NCBI RefSeq assembly: GCF_010435915.1
Contig: NZ_JAAFZH010000018.1
Coordinates: forward strand, 85,264-149,263
Origin: Spirosoma terrae
GTDB taxonomy: Bacteria > Bacteroidota > Bacteroidia > Cytophagales > Spirosomataceae
Length of the DNA stretch: 64,000 nucleotides
Direction: 5' to 3'
Shown here piece after piece: positions 1 through 9,281 of the stretch. The notes beneath the pieces are model-generated. The model saw only the letters and a program-made list of their open reading frames with translations, made no database searches and was not told the origin of the DNA. Each line of letters opens with the position of its first letter. Position 1 is the first letter of the stretch. Both the position numbers and the translations under genes were made by a program.

Positions 1-1
1 A

Positions 2-154
2 GGGGTAACGTTGCATACAACCACCCTGCAACGGGACGGTAAATCATATTCTACGCAATTAGACGTAACAGGCTTAGCAGGCGGTACATTTTTTGTTATA
101 GTTTCAGATGACAAAGCCCAGAATAGCTGGGTTAAACGCATCCAGAAACCATAA
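2..154 (+). CDS. 3' end of a T9SS-secreted protein (C-terminal sorting domain), truncated by window edge
   Basis: An open frame enters from the left edge and stops with TAA at 152-154. The visible 50 residues end in LDVTGLAGGTFFVIVSDD followed by KAQNSWVKRIQKP, the typical end of a type IX secretion C-terminal sorting domain: a last beta strand with G-x-(Y/F)-F/V-(L/I)-V, then a basic tail. The protein was presumably exported across the outer membrane by T9SS; the functional part lies outside the window. It overlaps the longest reading of the next gene by 47 nt in another frame. The family assignment rests only on this tail. Confidence 0.6.
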   Translation, partial: GVTLHTTTLQRDGKSYSTQLDVTGLAGGTFFVIVSDDKAQNSWVKRIQKP

Positions 155-3002
155 GTATCGTATCCTGAATCAGTTTTACACATCAAAGCTCATAAGCGTA
201 TTCATTACCGTTTGGGGTAACCTGATCAGGGCTAAACGCGCTGGCTGGATCGTGCTGTGTCTACTTATTCAACAGGCCAGTTTTAGTCAGTCAATACGTT
301 CTGACTGGAGAACGGAACTTGTTCAGCGATACAGCGCGCTACGTACGCGAACGACCCAGTTGGCGAAACAACAGGGCTGGCCAGTCTACAGTCACTATGC
401 TACTAATCGCCAATTGGTTTTGCAACGAATTGACTCACTCGGGCAGCCTGTTTACTACACCCTTCATAATACAGAAGCAGCCCGAGCCACCCGTACCCAG
501 TCGCTTTACCAGAACGGCGTGCTACAATTGGCGTTATCGGGAAGTAGTAGCGCCTTGCGTGGTAAAATAGGCTTGTGGGATGGCGGGCGAGTTCTTACTA
601 CTCATCAGGAATTCAGCCCAGCTACTGCTGGCCCAGCTATTTTGCAGCAAATGGACACTACCGGTTCATACAGCGATCATGCCACTCATCTGGCCGGAAC
701 GCTGGTTGCCCGAGGCATCAACGCCCAGGCCAGGGGCATGGCCTACGGTGCCCAGTTGTCTATCTGGAATTATAGCGACGACATTAGCGAAATAGCTGCT
801 GCGGCCCCAAACCTGTTGCTCTCTAATCACGCGTATGGCCCAGTGGTGGGCTGGGTATATAACCCGTCTCGCCCCGGCACCGACCCGGCCCAGAAATGGG
901 AATGGTGGGGTAATACGAGAATCAGCACAACGGAAGATTATTTATTCGGTTTCTACACCTCACAGGCCCGTGATATTGACCAGATTGCAGCCAACAACCC
1001 TTTTTATCTGATGATCCGGTCAGCCGATAACAAACGCGCCGAAACCGGACCGCCCGCCGGAACGCCTTATTACCTAAGAAATACCAACGAAACCAGTACG
1101 TTAAACCGCAGCCGGAATGATGGGTACGATGTCATTCCTGCCGAAGCTACTGCCAAGAACGTATTGACCGTAGGAGCCGCCGACGTTACGTTTAATCAGC
1201 AGGATCAGCCAACCACTATTAACTCGACCGCCTATAGCGGCTGGGGCCCAACCGATGATGGGCGTATTAAGCCCGATTTGCTGGGTATGGGCACGAACGT
1301 GTTCTCAACCCTATCCGATGCGCCATCGTCTTACGGCACCTACACCGGAACATCAATGGCGTCGGCTAACGTAACGGGTTCGCTTGTGCTGTTGCAGGAA
1401 CTCTACATGCAACAAAAAGCGGCCACATCAACCAATTCCACGCAGGCCAGTCAGTTTATGCGTTCGGCCACGCTGAAAGGATTGGCCCTGCATACTGCCA
1501 GCCGGACAACACCCGCAACTGGTCCCGACTATCGTCAGGGCTGGGGTCTGTTAAATACGGAAGCCGCTGCACGAGTCATTTTAAACACAAATCAGGCTCA
1601 TCTGATTCTGGAGCGAACGTTAGAATCGGGCGGGACATTCACCCAACGAATTGTCGCCCAGGGCAATGAGCCGCTCATCATTACCTTGTGCTGGACTGAT
1701 CCGGAAGGTCCAGCGACAGCCGTTGCAGCCGCTTCGCTCGACCTACAAACGCCTAAACTGATCAATGACTTAGATGTACGGGTTGCTGCCGGTGCCAATA
1801 CGTTCCTGCCGTTTGTTCTCGATCCAGCAAATCCGTCACGAGTGGCCACATCCGGCGATAACATCCGCGATAACGTCGAGCAGATCTATATCCAGAATCC
1901 TGTACCAGGTCAGGCTTATACGATCACAGTATCGCACAAGGGCAAAATGAAGTACACGGGCCAGCCCTTTTCTATTGTTGTCAGCGGTCTATACCGGCTG
2001 CAATGTCAGTTTCCGGTGTCAATTACACCCGGGCGCGATACAGTTCTCTGTTCTGGTGCCCGTTTGCAACTCAGCGCTGATAATAGAGCAGGTTTTACGT
2101 ACCAATGGCTGCTTAATAATTTGCCCATTGCCAATGCCACTACGTCGACTTACCAGACGGCCACCGCAGGAGCCTACGCACTGCGGATGACCGACGCATC
2201 CGGCTGTTCGGTTACCTCGTCAACTGTTCAGGTACGAACCATCGATGATGCAGTAAAAATAACGCCTGCCAGCACGCAATGGCTTTGTCAGGATGGCGCA
2301 CCGATTCAGCTGACGGCAACGTCTACGACTAGTTCACCCCTGGTTTGGTTACGTAACGGAAACGTGCTGACCGATGTTCAGTCGACTACGTTAAATGCTA
2401 CGTTGCCGGGTCGTTATCAGGTTCGGCTTTCGCAGGAAGGCTGCCAGGCGCTGTCTGATCCGGTCGTAATCAGTGCCACTACGGTTGACACTATTTCTCT
2501 AACGCCCGAAGAAACGGACTTAACCTTTTTGCAGGGAGCAACCGTAACTCTTTACGCAACCACCGGGAAAGATTATCAGTATCAGTGGTATCAGGACAAC
2601 CAGCCTATTGCCAGCGCCACCCGCGATCGATTTTCGGTCAGTACGCCCGGCATCTATAAAGTACGTATTACCCAACAGACCTGCGTGGGCTGGTCGACAG
2701 AGCGCTACGTTCATTTTCCGATTGTTACCAGTGTGGCACCGCTTTCTGATTCGCTATTTACAATTTATCCGAATCCGGCCGAGCATACGATTGACATTCA
2801 GTATGCGTACCCCAATGTTCGCCAACTACGTATTAGCGTTATTGATCAGCAAGGTCGTGTGCAGCTCGAATCACAACTTTCCAACAGCCGAAACGGCCAG
2901 TTTCAGGGCTCGCTACGTCTCAATAACCTGGCTACCGGACTCTATTTTCTGAAGCTGGACGATGGCGAACGGACTCAGCTCAGGCGATTTATCAAGAAAT
3001 GA
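108..3002 (+). CDS. Secreted subtilisin-like (S8) serine protease with Ig-like domains and T9SS sorting domain
   Basis: This is a 964-residue S8 peptidase. The triad is visible as D158 (IGLWDGG), H191 in HATHLAG and S416 in GTSMAS. A hydrophobic signal segment lies near residues 46-58 (GWIVLCLLIQQASF), ending before SQS. After the protease domain come two or three Ig/PKD-like repeats, each with a QWLLNN- or QWYQDN-type strand (about residues 640-870). The protein ends in a T9SS sorting domain (IYPNPAEHTIDIQY ... LATGLYFLKLDDG ... RRFIKK). The ATG at 108 lies inside the preceding gene and leaves about 42 residues before the signal peptide, so the true start is probably later. No in-frame ATG occurs there and a CTG or other rare start would be needed. 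The product is expected on or outside the cell surface. Substrate unknown. Confidence 0.85.
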   Translation: MTKPRIAGLNASRNHKYRILNQFYTSKLISVFITVWGNLIRAKRAGWIVLCLLIQQASFSQSIRSDWRTELVQRYSALRTRTTQLAKQQGWPVYSHYATNRQLVLQRIDSLGQPVYYTLHNTEAARATRTQSLYQNGVLQLALSGSSSALRGKIGLWDGGRVLTTHQEFSPATAGPAILQQMDTTGSYSDHATHLAGTLVARGINAQARGMAYGAQLSIWNYSDDISEIAAAAPNLLLSNHAYGPVVGWVYNPSRPGTDPAQKWEWWGNTRISTTEDYLFGFYTSQARDIDQIAANNPFYLMIRSADNKRAETGPPAGTPYYLRNTNETSTLNRSRNDGYDVIPAEATAKNVLTVGAADVTFNQQDQPTTINSTAYSGWGPTDDGRIKPDLLGMGTNVFSTLSDAPSSYGTYTGTSMASANVTGSLVLLQELYMQQKAATSTNSTQASQFMRSATLKGLALHTASRTTPATGPDYRQGWGLLNTEAAARVILNTNQAHLILERTLESGGTFTQRIVAQGNEPLIITLCWTDPEGPATAVAAASLDLQTPKLINDLDVRVAAGANTFLPFVLDPANPSRVATSGDNIRDNVEQIYIQNPVPGQAYTITVSHKGKMKYTGQPFSIVVSGLYRLQCQFPVSITPGRDTVLCSGARLQLSADNRAGFTYQWLLNNLPIANATTSTYQTATAGAYALRMTDASGCSVTSSTVQVRTIDDAVKITPASTQWLCQDGAPIQLTATSTTSSPLVWLRNGNVLTDVQSTTLNATLPGRYQVRLSQEGCQALSDPVVISATTVDTISLTPEETDLTFLQGATVTLYATTGKDYQYQWYQDNQPIASATRDRFSVSTPGIYKVRITQQTCVGWSTERYVHFPIVTSVAPLSDSLFTIYPNPAEHTIDIQYAYPNVRQLRISVIDQQGRVQLESQLSNSRNGQFQGSLRLNNLATGLYFLKLDDGERTQLRRFIKK

Positions 3003-3153
3003 GCTTGCCTCACATCATTTATTCCTGACCTTTCTACAAATCCCGGCGAAAAGATACCCCAGTCCGTATATTTTTCAGCAAATTCGTTGGCGATCTAAGT
3101 AAATTCATTTCTTGATTAGCTTACCTGTAGAGCTTGATTTGTAGACCGTCAAC

Positions 3154-4032
3154 ATGAAAAGTAAACGCCGAACGTTTATCCAGCAACTTGCTGCTTTGCT
3201 CGCCTTAGGTACTCTTAATGGCACCAAAACAGTTGCCAAAGCCTCAAAACCGTATGTAGTATTTGTCACTGGCGACCATGAATACAGTGGCGAACTAACC
3301 TTGCCACTTATTGCCGCCGAACTGGAAAAGAATTATGGCATGCGTACGACCGTGCTGAAGTCAGTTCCTGATTACAATGGCGAAAAAGATATTCCCGGCC
3401 TGGAGGCTTTGCGCGAAGCTGATCTGGCCGTATTTTTTCTACGCTGGCGTCTGCTCCCCCAGGATCAGTTGAACTATATCGACGAGTATCTTAAATCAGG
3501 TAAGCCGGTCATGGGGTTCCGCACAACGACACACGCCTTCAATTATCCGGACGGCGATGACCGAAAACGCTGGAATGCGTTCGGTGAATTTGCGTTCGGC
3601 GCTCCTCCGGGCTGGGGCGGTAAAGCGCAGCACACCCATTACGGTCACAACAGCACCACCGACGTAACGATTATTCCGGAAGCGGCTAAAAACCCTATTC
3701 TGACGGGCGTAGCACCATCCTTCCACGTAGCGTCCTGGCTATATCGCGTTCTACCCGATTACCCAGCCAAGGGAGCGGTGCCGCTATTAATGGGCAAATC
3801 GGTTAATCCCGACAAGGCCGCCATCGACAATCCCGTAGCCTGGACCTGGAAAAATCAGTGGGGAGGTAAGGCCTTCATGACGACTCTCGGCCATCCAGAC
3901 GATTTTCAGGTAGAATCCGTCCAACGACTGGTTATCAATGCCATCCATTGGGAGCTGGGGTTGCCCGTTCCTAAAAAATGGAAAGGAAAGATTGCTATTA
4001 ATGTTCCTTACGGCCACCCTAAAAAATCCTGA
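3154..4032 (+). CDS. ThuA-like domain protein with Tat-type signal
   Basis: The 292-residue product starts MKSKRRTFIQQLAALLALG, a twin-arginine-like signal (KRRTFIQ). A class I glutamine amidotransferase-like ThuA fold follows: YVVFVTGDHEYSGE, LREADLAVFFLRWR, SGKPVMGFRTTTHAF, and AFMTTLGHPDDF near the end. ThuA proteins are linked to trehalose and other sugar utilisation, but their biochemical role is poorly defined. It is separated by only 2 nt from the large cytochrome fusion downstream and is followed by a TIM-barrel epimerase. This arrangement, common in Bacteroidota and Planctomycetes, suggests periplasmic carbohydrate oxidation or modification. The upstream 150 nt show no convincing promoter. 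Confidence 0.8.
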   Translation: MKSKRRTFIQQLAALLALGTLNGTKTVAKASKPYVVFVTGDHEYSGELTLPLIAAELEKNYGMRTTVLKSVPDYNGEKDIPGLEALREADLAVFFLRWRLLPQDQLNYIDEYLKSGKPVMGFRTTTHAFNYPDGDDRKRWNAFGEFAFGAPPGWGGKAQHTHYGHNSTTDVTIIPEAAKNPILTGVAPSFHVASWLYRVLPDYPAKGAVPLLMGKSVNPDKAAIDNPVAWTWKNQWGGKAFMTTLGHPDDFQVESVQRLVINAIHWELGLPVPKKWKGKIAINVPYGHPKKS

Positions 4033-4034
4033 TC

Positions 4035-7000
4035 ATGATCCTAGCCAAAAAACGTAGCGTTGTTGGATTACTAGCCGGATTTGGGTTGGCATTCCTCGCC
4101 TTTACCGCTTTCCAGCCCAATCAATCTGATCCACTGAAAATCGACAAGGGATCACGTATCATTCTGCTGGGCAACAACCTGGGCTCCCGAATGATGAATT
4201 TCGGTTCCTTCGAAACGGAGATGTTTCTGCGCTATCCGGATAGCCAGTTGTTTATTCGGAATATGTGCGATGGTGGCGATACCCCCGGCTTCAGACCTCA
4301 TGCGAGTCGCAATAATCCCTGGGCTTTTCCGGGCGCCGAAAAATTTCAGACAGAATACGCTAATCCATCGGAAAGCGAAGGGCATTTCGAAACACCCGAC
4401 CAATGGCTCACCCGCCTGAAAACCGACGTCATTGTTGCCTTTTTCGGCTATAACGAATCATTCCAGGGAAAAGCAGGGCTGGAAAACTACAAAGCCGAGC
4501 TGGATGCTTTTATTAAATGGACGCTGAAGCAGAAATACAACGGAACCAGCGCTCCTAAACTGGCCATTGTATCGCCCATTGCCTTCGAAGATTTATCGAG
4601 CAAATTTGATCTGCCAAATGGTAAAAAGGAAAACGAAAACCTTTCCTTGTACACCAAAGCCATGAAGGAAGTGGCCGACCGCAACGCCGTCCTGTTCGTC
4701 GATGCGTTCACGCCCTCTCAGCAATGGTATGCCGCCAGCACCGAGCCACTAACAATCGACGGATCGCAACTCACGGAGGCAGGCTACCAGAAGTTAGGTC
4801 TTTTACTGGCCGATCAGCTATTTGGTAAGGCGCCATCCAAAGCCGAAACAAACCGACAGTTGGTTCAGAATGCAGTGATCGAAAAAAACTGGATGTGGCA
4901 TAACGATTACAAGATTCCGAACGGTGTGCACGTATACGGACGTCGTTATAATCCGTTTGGTCCCGACAATTACCCGGCTGAGATCGAAAAAATTCGGCAG
5001 ATGACGGCGGTTCGGGATACGGCCATCTGGCTGGCGGCCACTAAAGGCCAGAAAATGGATATTGAAGCGGCCGATAAACGGACCAGAAACCTGCCAGAGG
5101 TCAAAACCAACTTCAATCCAGAGAAAAACGGCAGTCTTACGTACCTCTATGGCCAGGATGCACTCAGCAAATTAAAAGTACCGTCTGGCTATAAAATTGA
5201 GCTTTTTGCCTCGGAGCAGGAATTCCCGGATCTGGCAAAACCCATGCAGATGTCGTTCGACAACAAGGGGCGGTTGTGGGTGGCCTGTATGCCTAGTTAT
5301 CCGCATTACAAACCGGGCGACCCTAAGCCAAACGATAAGATCATTATTCTGGAAGACACCAACAACGACGGTAAAGCCGATAAAGAGACGGTCTTCGCCG
5401 ATAAACTTCATTTGCCGCTTGGTTTCGAAATAGCACCTGAAGGTGTTTACGTTTCTCAGGGTACCAATCTGAAGTTTTTCACGGACACCAATGGCGACGA
5501 CAAGGCCGACAAAGTCGAAATTCTGCTCAGCGGCTTCGACGATCATGATACGCACCACAACAGTCACGCTTTTACGGTCGATCCGTCGGGCGCTATTTAT
5601 TCGGGTGAAGGTGTTTTTCTGCATACCAACGTCGAAACATCGTATGGCCCTGTTCGGGCTACCAACGGTGGTTTTTATCGCTACGCCCCCCAACTTAAAA
5701 AGCTGGAACGTACTGCTCAGTTGTCGATTCCCAATCCCTGGGGTATTGCCTTCGATGATTGGGGCCAACCATTTTTTGCCGAAACCTCAAGTCCCGACGT
5801 TCGCTGGATGATGCCTGGCAGCGTTCTACCTCGCTACGGCCAGGCAACGCACAAATCGGTTCAGTTGATCGAAGATGCACACAGGGTTCGGCCTACCTCG
5901 GGTCTGGAATTTGTTTCCAGCCGTCATTTCCCCGACGAACTTCAAGGCGATCTGCTGATCAATAATACCATCGGTTTCCTGGGTACGAAAGAGCACACGC
6001 TGGTCGATGATGGCACGGGCTACAAGAGCAAACACCGGATGGATCTGGTCGTGAGCGAAGACCGAAATTTCCGGCCCGTCGATATGGAATTTGCGCCCGA
6101 TGGCTCCCTGTATGTCATCGACTGGCACAACATTCTGATTGGTCATATGCAGCATAATGCCCGCGATCCGCTACGTGACCATTCGCACGGCCGCGTGTAT
6201 CGCATTACGTATCCATCACGGCCGCTCGTAAAACCGGCTAAAGTCGATGGTGCCAGCATTGACGAATTGCTGGATAACCTGAAGTTACCAGAGTATCGCA
6301 CCCGTTATCGCACCCGGCGCGAACTTCGTGGACGCGACGCGTCGCAGGTGCTCGCCAGGATAAACAATTGGGTGGCAAAGCTGGATAAAAATGATCCCCG
6401 CTACGAACACCACGTACTGGAAGCGCTCTGGGTTAGTTGGGGATTGGATAAAGTCGATCAGAAACTGCTCCGGCAGATGCTTCACGCCAAAGACTATCAC
6501 GCTCGTGCGGCTGCAGTTCAGGTAGTTCGTTATACCGGCCATCAGGTGCCCGATCAGGCGAATTTGCTGATGGAAGCCGCCAAAGACGAGAATAGCCGGG
6601 TTCGGCTGGCCGCTATTGTAGCAGCTTCCTGGATTGGCAAGGAAAAAGGTTTACCCATTCTGGCCGAAGCGAAGAAAAAGCCGCTCGACGACTGGATGAT
6701 TCATGCGTACGAAACAGCGGTTGCGCACCTGAACGGCGAAAACGTTAAAAAGGAGAAGGACGTAGCGACGGCTTCAACCCTGAAAGGTAATGAACTGGCT
6801 CTATTCAACTTAGGCAAAGAAATATACACCAAAGAGGGCTACTGCATTACGTGCCACCAGGCCGATGGGAAAGGACTTACGGCTTCCGGCTTTCCGCCAT
6901 TAACGGGCACGCCCTGGGTAACCGGCAATGAAGATCGTCTGATCAAGATCGCGCTAAAAGGACTTCTCGGGCCTCTGGACGTAGCGGGCAAAAAATATCC

Positions 7001-7205
7001 CGGACAGGTTCCGATGACTCCTTTTGGGGGTTTATTGAAAGACAACGAAATCGCGGCTGTGCTGACGTACGTACGGAACTCGTTCGGCAACAAAGCATCG
7101 GCCATTTCGCCCGAAAAAGTGAAGCAGGTCCGCGCGGCTACCGACAGTAAAAAAGACTTTTACTCGCCCGAGCAGTTGCTCAAGCAACACCCTATGGAGA
7201 AATAA
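4035..7205 (+). CDS. PVC-type multidomain protein: SGNH-like domain, membrane-bound-dehydrogenase propeller, HEAT repeats, cytochrome c
   Basis: This is a 1056-residue exported protein; residues 9-25 form a hydrophobic signal segment. Residues about 35-270 are an SGNH-hydrolase-like domain: IILLGNNLGSR, FFGYNES, DGSQLTEAGY. The nucleophile block reads GNNLG, and the usual catalytic His is Gln245, so hydrolase activity is doubtful. Residues about 375-730 form a glucose/sorbosone-dehydrogenase-like propeller of the PVC membrane-bound dehydrogenase family (SGYKIELFASEQEFPDL, GLEFVSSRHFP). Alpha-helical HEAT-like repeats follow (about 760-900). A c-type haem site C937-I-T-C940-H941 lies in the C-terminal cytochrome domain, with distal Met in QVPMTPFGG. 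It probably oxidises a sugar or polyol and passes electrons to the cytochrome. It is co-transcribed with the ThuA-like gene (2 nt gap). Confidence 0.85.
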   Translation: MILAKKRSVVGLLAGFGLAFLAFTAFQPNQSDPLKIDKGSRIILLGNNLGSRMMNFGSFETEMFLRYPDSQLFIRNMCDGGDTPGFRPHASRNNPWAFPGAEKFQTEYANPSESEGHFETPDQWLTRLKTDVIVAFFGYNESFQGKAGLENYKAELDAFIKWTLKQKYNGTSAPKLAIVSPIAFEDLSSKFDLPNGKKENENLSLYTKAMKEVADRNAVLFVDAFTPSQQWYAASTEPLTIDGSQLTEAGYQKLGLLLADQLFGKAPSKAETNRQLVQNAVIEKNWMWHNDYKIPNGVHVYGRRYNPFGPDNYPAEIEKIRQMTAVRDTAIWLAATKGQKMDIEAADKRTRNLPEVKTNFNPEKNGSLTYLYGQDALSKLKVPSGYKIELFASEQEFPDLAKPMQMSFDNKGRLWVACMPSYPHYKPGDPKPNDKIIILEDTNNDGKADKETVFADKLHLPLGFEIAPEGVYVSQGTNLKFFTDTNGDDKADKVEILLSGFDDHDTHHNSHAFTVDPSGAIYSGEGVFLHTNVETSYGPVRATNGGFYRYAPQLKKLERTAQLSIPNPWGIAFDDWGQPFFAETSSPDVRWMMPGSVLPRYGQATHKSVQLIEDAHRVRPTSGLEFVSSRHFPDELQGDLLINNTIGFLGTKEHTLVDDGTGYKSKHRMDLVVSEDRNFRPVDMEFAPDGSLYVIDWHNILIGHMQHNARDPLRDHSHGRVYRITYPSRPLVKPAKVDGASIDELLDNLKLPEYRTRYRTRRELRGRDASQVLARINNWVAKLDKNDPRYEHHVLEALWVSWGLDKVDQKLLRQMLHAKDYHARAAAVQVVRYTGHQVPDQANLLMEAAKDENSRVRLAAIVAASWIGKEKGLPILAEAKKKPLDDWMIHAYETAVAHLNGENVKKEKDVATASTLKGNELALFNLGKEIYTKEGYCITCHQADGKGLTASGFPPLTGTPWVTGNEDRLIKIALKGLLGPLDVAGKKYPGQVPMTPFGGLLKDNEIAAVLTYVRNSFGNKASAISPEKVKQVRAATDSKKDFYSPEQLLKQHPMEK

Positions 7206-7220
7206 ATTAACCCTTTTCCT

Positions 7221-8087
7221 ATGCCAACTTTAGAATCATCGCCCGTTGGATTCAATTTATTAGCCTGGTCGGCCCCGATTTCCGAGAAAATGCACCCCAT
7301 CGCGGAACGCTTGAAAAAAATTGGCTACGACGGGATCGAATGCTTTATTGACTATCAGGACGTAGCGGCTTATCAACAGTTTGGTAATCATCTTCAGCAG
7401 CTAGGCCTGAAAAGTACCTGCGTAATGGTGATGAGCCCCGACGAAAATCCGGCCAGTGAATCATCGACCATTCGTGAGCAAGCCCTGACTCGACTAAAAG
7501 ATGCCATTGATCGGGCACAGGCGATGGGCGCTTCTGTGATCTGTGGCCCGTTTCATTCCGCTTTTGCTACGTTCTCACGGCAGGAACCTCAGGACGCCGA
7601 ATATTCACGTAGCGCTGAGGTGCTGAACGCTGCCGGAGAGTACGCCAAGCAGGCCAACATCATCTTAACGCCAGAAGCGATCAACCGATTTGAGTGTTAT
7701 CTGTGCAACACAATGGCTCAATTGGCTGAATTGATTCGGCGTGCTGATCATCCGAATGTACGGGCGATGTTTGATACGCATCACGCCAATATAGAAGAGA
7801 AGCGATTCCCAGATGCTCTCCAAACCATAGCACCGGTTTTGGCGCACGTGCACATCAGTGAAAATGACCGGGGCACGCCGGGAGGTGGGCATATTCCCTG
7901 GGATGATACGTTCCGGACGCTAGCCGAGATCAATTACAACGGCTGGATGACCATCGAAGCCTTCACCCGCAACGATATTGATTTCGCGAATAGCATTAAC
8001 GTATGGCGCGAATACAACGATCCGTGGGATATTGCTGAAAACGGCTATGCTTTTATTAAAGCCATGCAGAAAAAGTATTCGAATTAG
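7221..8087 (+). CDS. Sugar phosphate isomerase/epimerase (xylose isomerase-like TIM barrel)
   Basis: The 288-residue protein belongs to the AP endonuclease 2/xylose isomerase-like TIM-barrel superfamily. Recognisable segments are YDGIECFIDY, the metal-ligand strands ILTPEAINRFECYL (Glu) and VRAMFDTHHANIEE (Asp/His), the HVHISENDRGTPGGGHIPWDD loop region, and WMTIEAFTRND near the end. Such enzymes epimerise or isomerise ketoses, often as tagatose- or psicose-3-epimerase-like proteins; the substrate cannot be told from sequence. No signal peptide is seen, so it is cytoplasmic, unlike its two exported neighbours. It starts 15 nt after the cytochrome fusion gene, so it is probably the last gene of that operon. 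Its stop codon lies inside a perfect 40-bp inverted repeat. Confidence 0.85.
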   Translation: MPTLESSPVGFNLLAWSAPISEKMHPIAERLKKIGYDGIECFIDYQDVAAYQQFGNHLQQLGLKSTCVMVMSPDENPASESSTIREQALTRLKDAIDRAQAMGASVICGPFHSAFATFSRQEPQDAEYSRSAEVLNAAGEYAKQANIILTPEAINRFECYLCNTMAQLAELIRRADHPNVRAMFDTHHANIEEKRFPDALQTIAPVLAHVHISENDRGTPGGGHIPWDDTFRTLAEINYNGWMTIEAFTRNDIDFANSINVWREYNDPWDIAENGYAFIKAMQKKYSN

Positions 8088-8164
8088 CTTCATATAATCA
8101 GAAAGTTGGTACGCCATATCTCCAAGATATGGCGTACCAACTTTCTGATTATATGAAGCTAATT
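8082..8164. terminator. Perfect 40-bp inverted repeat between convergent genes
   Basis: The arms 8082-8121 and 8125-8164 are exact reverse complements around the 3-nt centre CCA. The stop codon of the epimerase gene (8085-8087, plus) and that of mscS (8163-8165, minus) fall in opposite arms. It can fold into the same hairpin in either transcript and is probably a bidirectional terminator. There is no clear T-tract, and the length and perfection are unusual for an intrinsic terminator. Confidence 0.7.
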
Positions 8165-9281
8165 ATGCTTCTCCTACCTCTTTTGGCCGTAACTCTTCAG
8201 CCAGCATCAGACGAGTTTGAGGTAGCCCCTGCGGATACTCATCGCGAATGAAGGCGATCAATTGTTCGCGCATGTGGCAGCGTAAATCGAAAGCCGAAGG
8301 GGCATCCTGCGCCGAAGCAAGTACACGCACCTGAATACAAGTCGGCGTGGTATCGGTTACCTGAACGGCAAAGCTTTCCCCGGTCCATAAGGGATCGTTC
8401 TCAACAATTTCGCGGGCCTTTTCGCGTACTTTATCGATGGGTACATTATAGTCGAGATAGAGAAAAATGGCCCCGATGATAGAAGCATCGGAACGAGTCC
8501 AGTTCTCGAACGGATTTTCAACAAAATACGTAATCGGCAGAATCAGACGCCGACGATCCCAAATCCGGACAATGACGCTGGTGAGATTGATTTCTTCAAT
8601 ACGTCCCCATTCTTTTTCGACCACAACGGCATCGTCCAACCGAATCTGCTGATTAAAAGCGATCTGAATACCAGCCAGTAGATTGGCCAGCGTTTTCTGG
8701 GCCGCAAAACCGATCACGACCGATACGACCCCCGCCGAGGTCAGAACGCTGAGTCCAACACGCCGGCTTCCCTGAAAAGCGATCAGCACCAACGATACGC
8801 CAATGACAATGACGCCGATTGCCACTAACCGGCGGGCAAACCGAACCTGCGTAACAAACTTCCGCTGCGATAGATTAACATCTTTGGTCGTATCGTACTG
8901 CCTCACAACCAGCAGCTCACCTACTTTCAGCAACTGAACAATAAACCACGTAGCGGCAATCAGGAATAGTACTTCGGCCGTTTTATCGGCAATGGGATGT
9001 CGGCGTAAAAAACGGCCGGACTGAATGCTTGTTCCCAGTAAAAAAAACAGCGAAGGTATAAATGACCAGAATGCCCAGCGCGCGTGTGCACTAAGCAATT
9101 GCAACGTCTGAAACTGCCGACGACGGGCAATAAATTGAATAATCTGTGTGATGACAAAATTGACAATCAGACCCAGTATTACCGACGTAATCAGTAATAC
9201 CCAGCCCGATAGATCACGATTTGGTACGTAGCCAAACCAACGAACAATCGCCCGTATCCATGATTCCAATTGCTGTTGCAT
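8163..9281 (-). CDS. Small-conductance mechanosensitive channel family protein (MscS-like)
   Basis: This is a 372-residue inner membrane protein. The N-terminal part has four to five hydrophobic helices (WVLLITSVILGLIVNFVI; WAFWSFIPSLFFLLGT; VLFLIAATWFIVQLL; LVAIGVIVIGVSLVLI). The pore-lining MscS helix VLTSAGVVSVVIGFAAQKTLANLLAG is then followed by the beta domain (GIQIAFNQQIRLDDAVVV, WGRIEEINLTSVIVRIWDRRRLILP) and a cytoplasmic alpha/beta domain. The signature is strong. It is expected to open on membrane tension and release solutes during osmotic downshock. It is convergent with the epimerase gene and ends in the shared palindrome. It appears to be a single-gene unit. Confidence 0.88.
   Translation of the reverse strand: MQQQLESWIRAIVRWFGYVPNRDLSGWVLLITSVILGLIVNFVITQIIQFIARRRQFQTLQLLSAHARWAFWSFIPSLFFLLGTSIQSGRFLRRHPIADKTAEVLFLIAATWFIVQLLKVGELLVVRQYDTTKDVNLSQRKFVTQVRFARRLVAIGVIVIGVSLVLIAFQGSRRVGLSVLTSAGVVSVVIGFAAQKTLANLLAGIQIAFNQQIRLDDAVVVEKEWGRIEEINLTSVIVRIWDRRRLILPITYFVENPFENWTRSDASIIGAIFLYLDYNVPIDKVREKAREIVENDPLWTGESFAVQVTDTTPTCIQVRVLASAQDAPSAFDLRCHMREQLIAFIRDEYPQGLPQTRLMLAEELRPKEVGEA

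Noticed and set aside
5172..5768. A 198-codon frame opposite the dehydrogenase part of the cytochrome fusion
   Set aside because: Antisense shadow of a conserved coding region.
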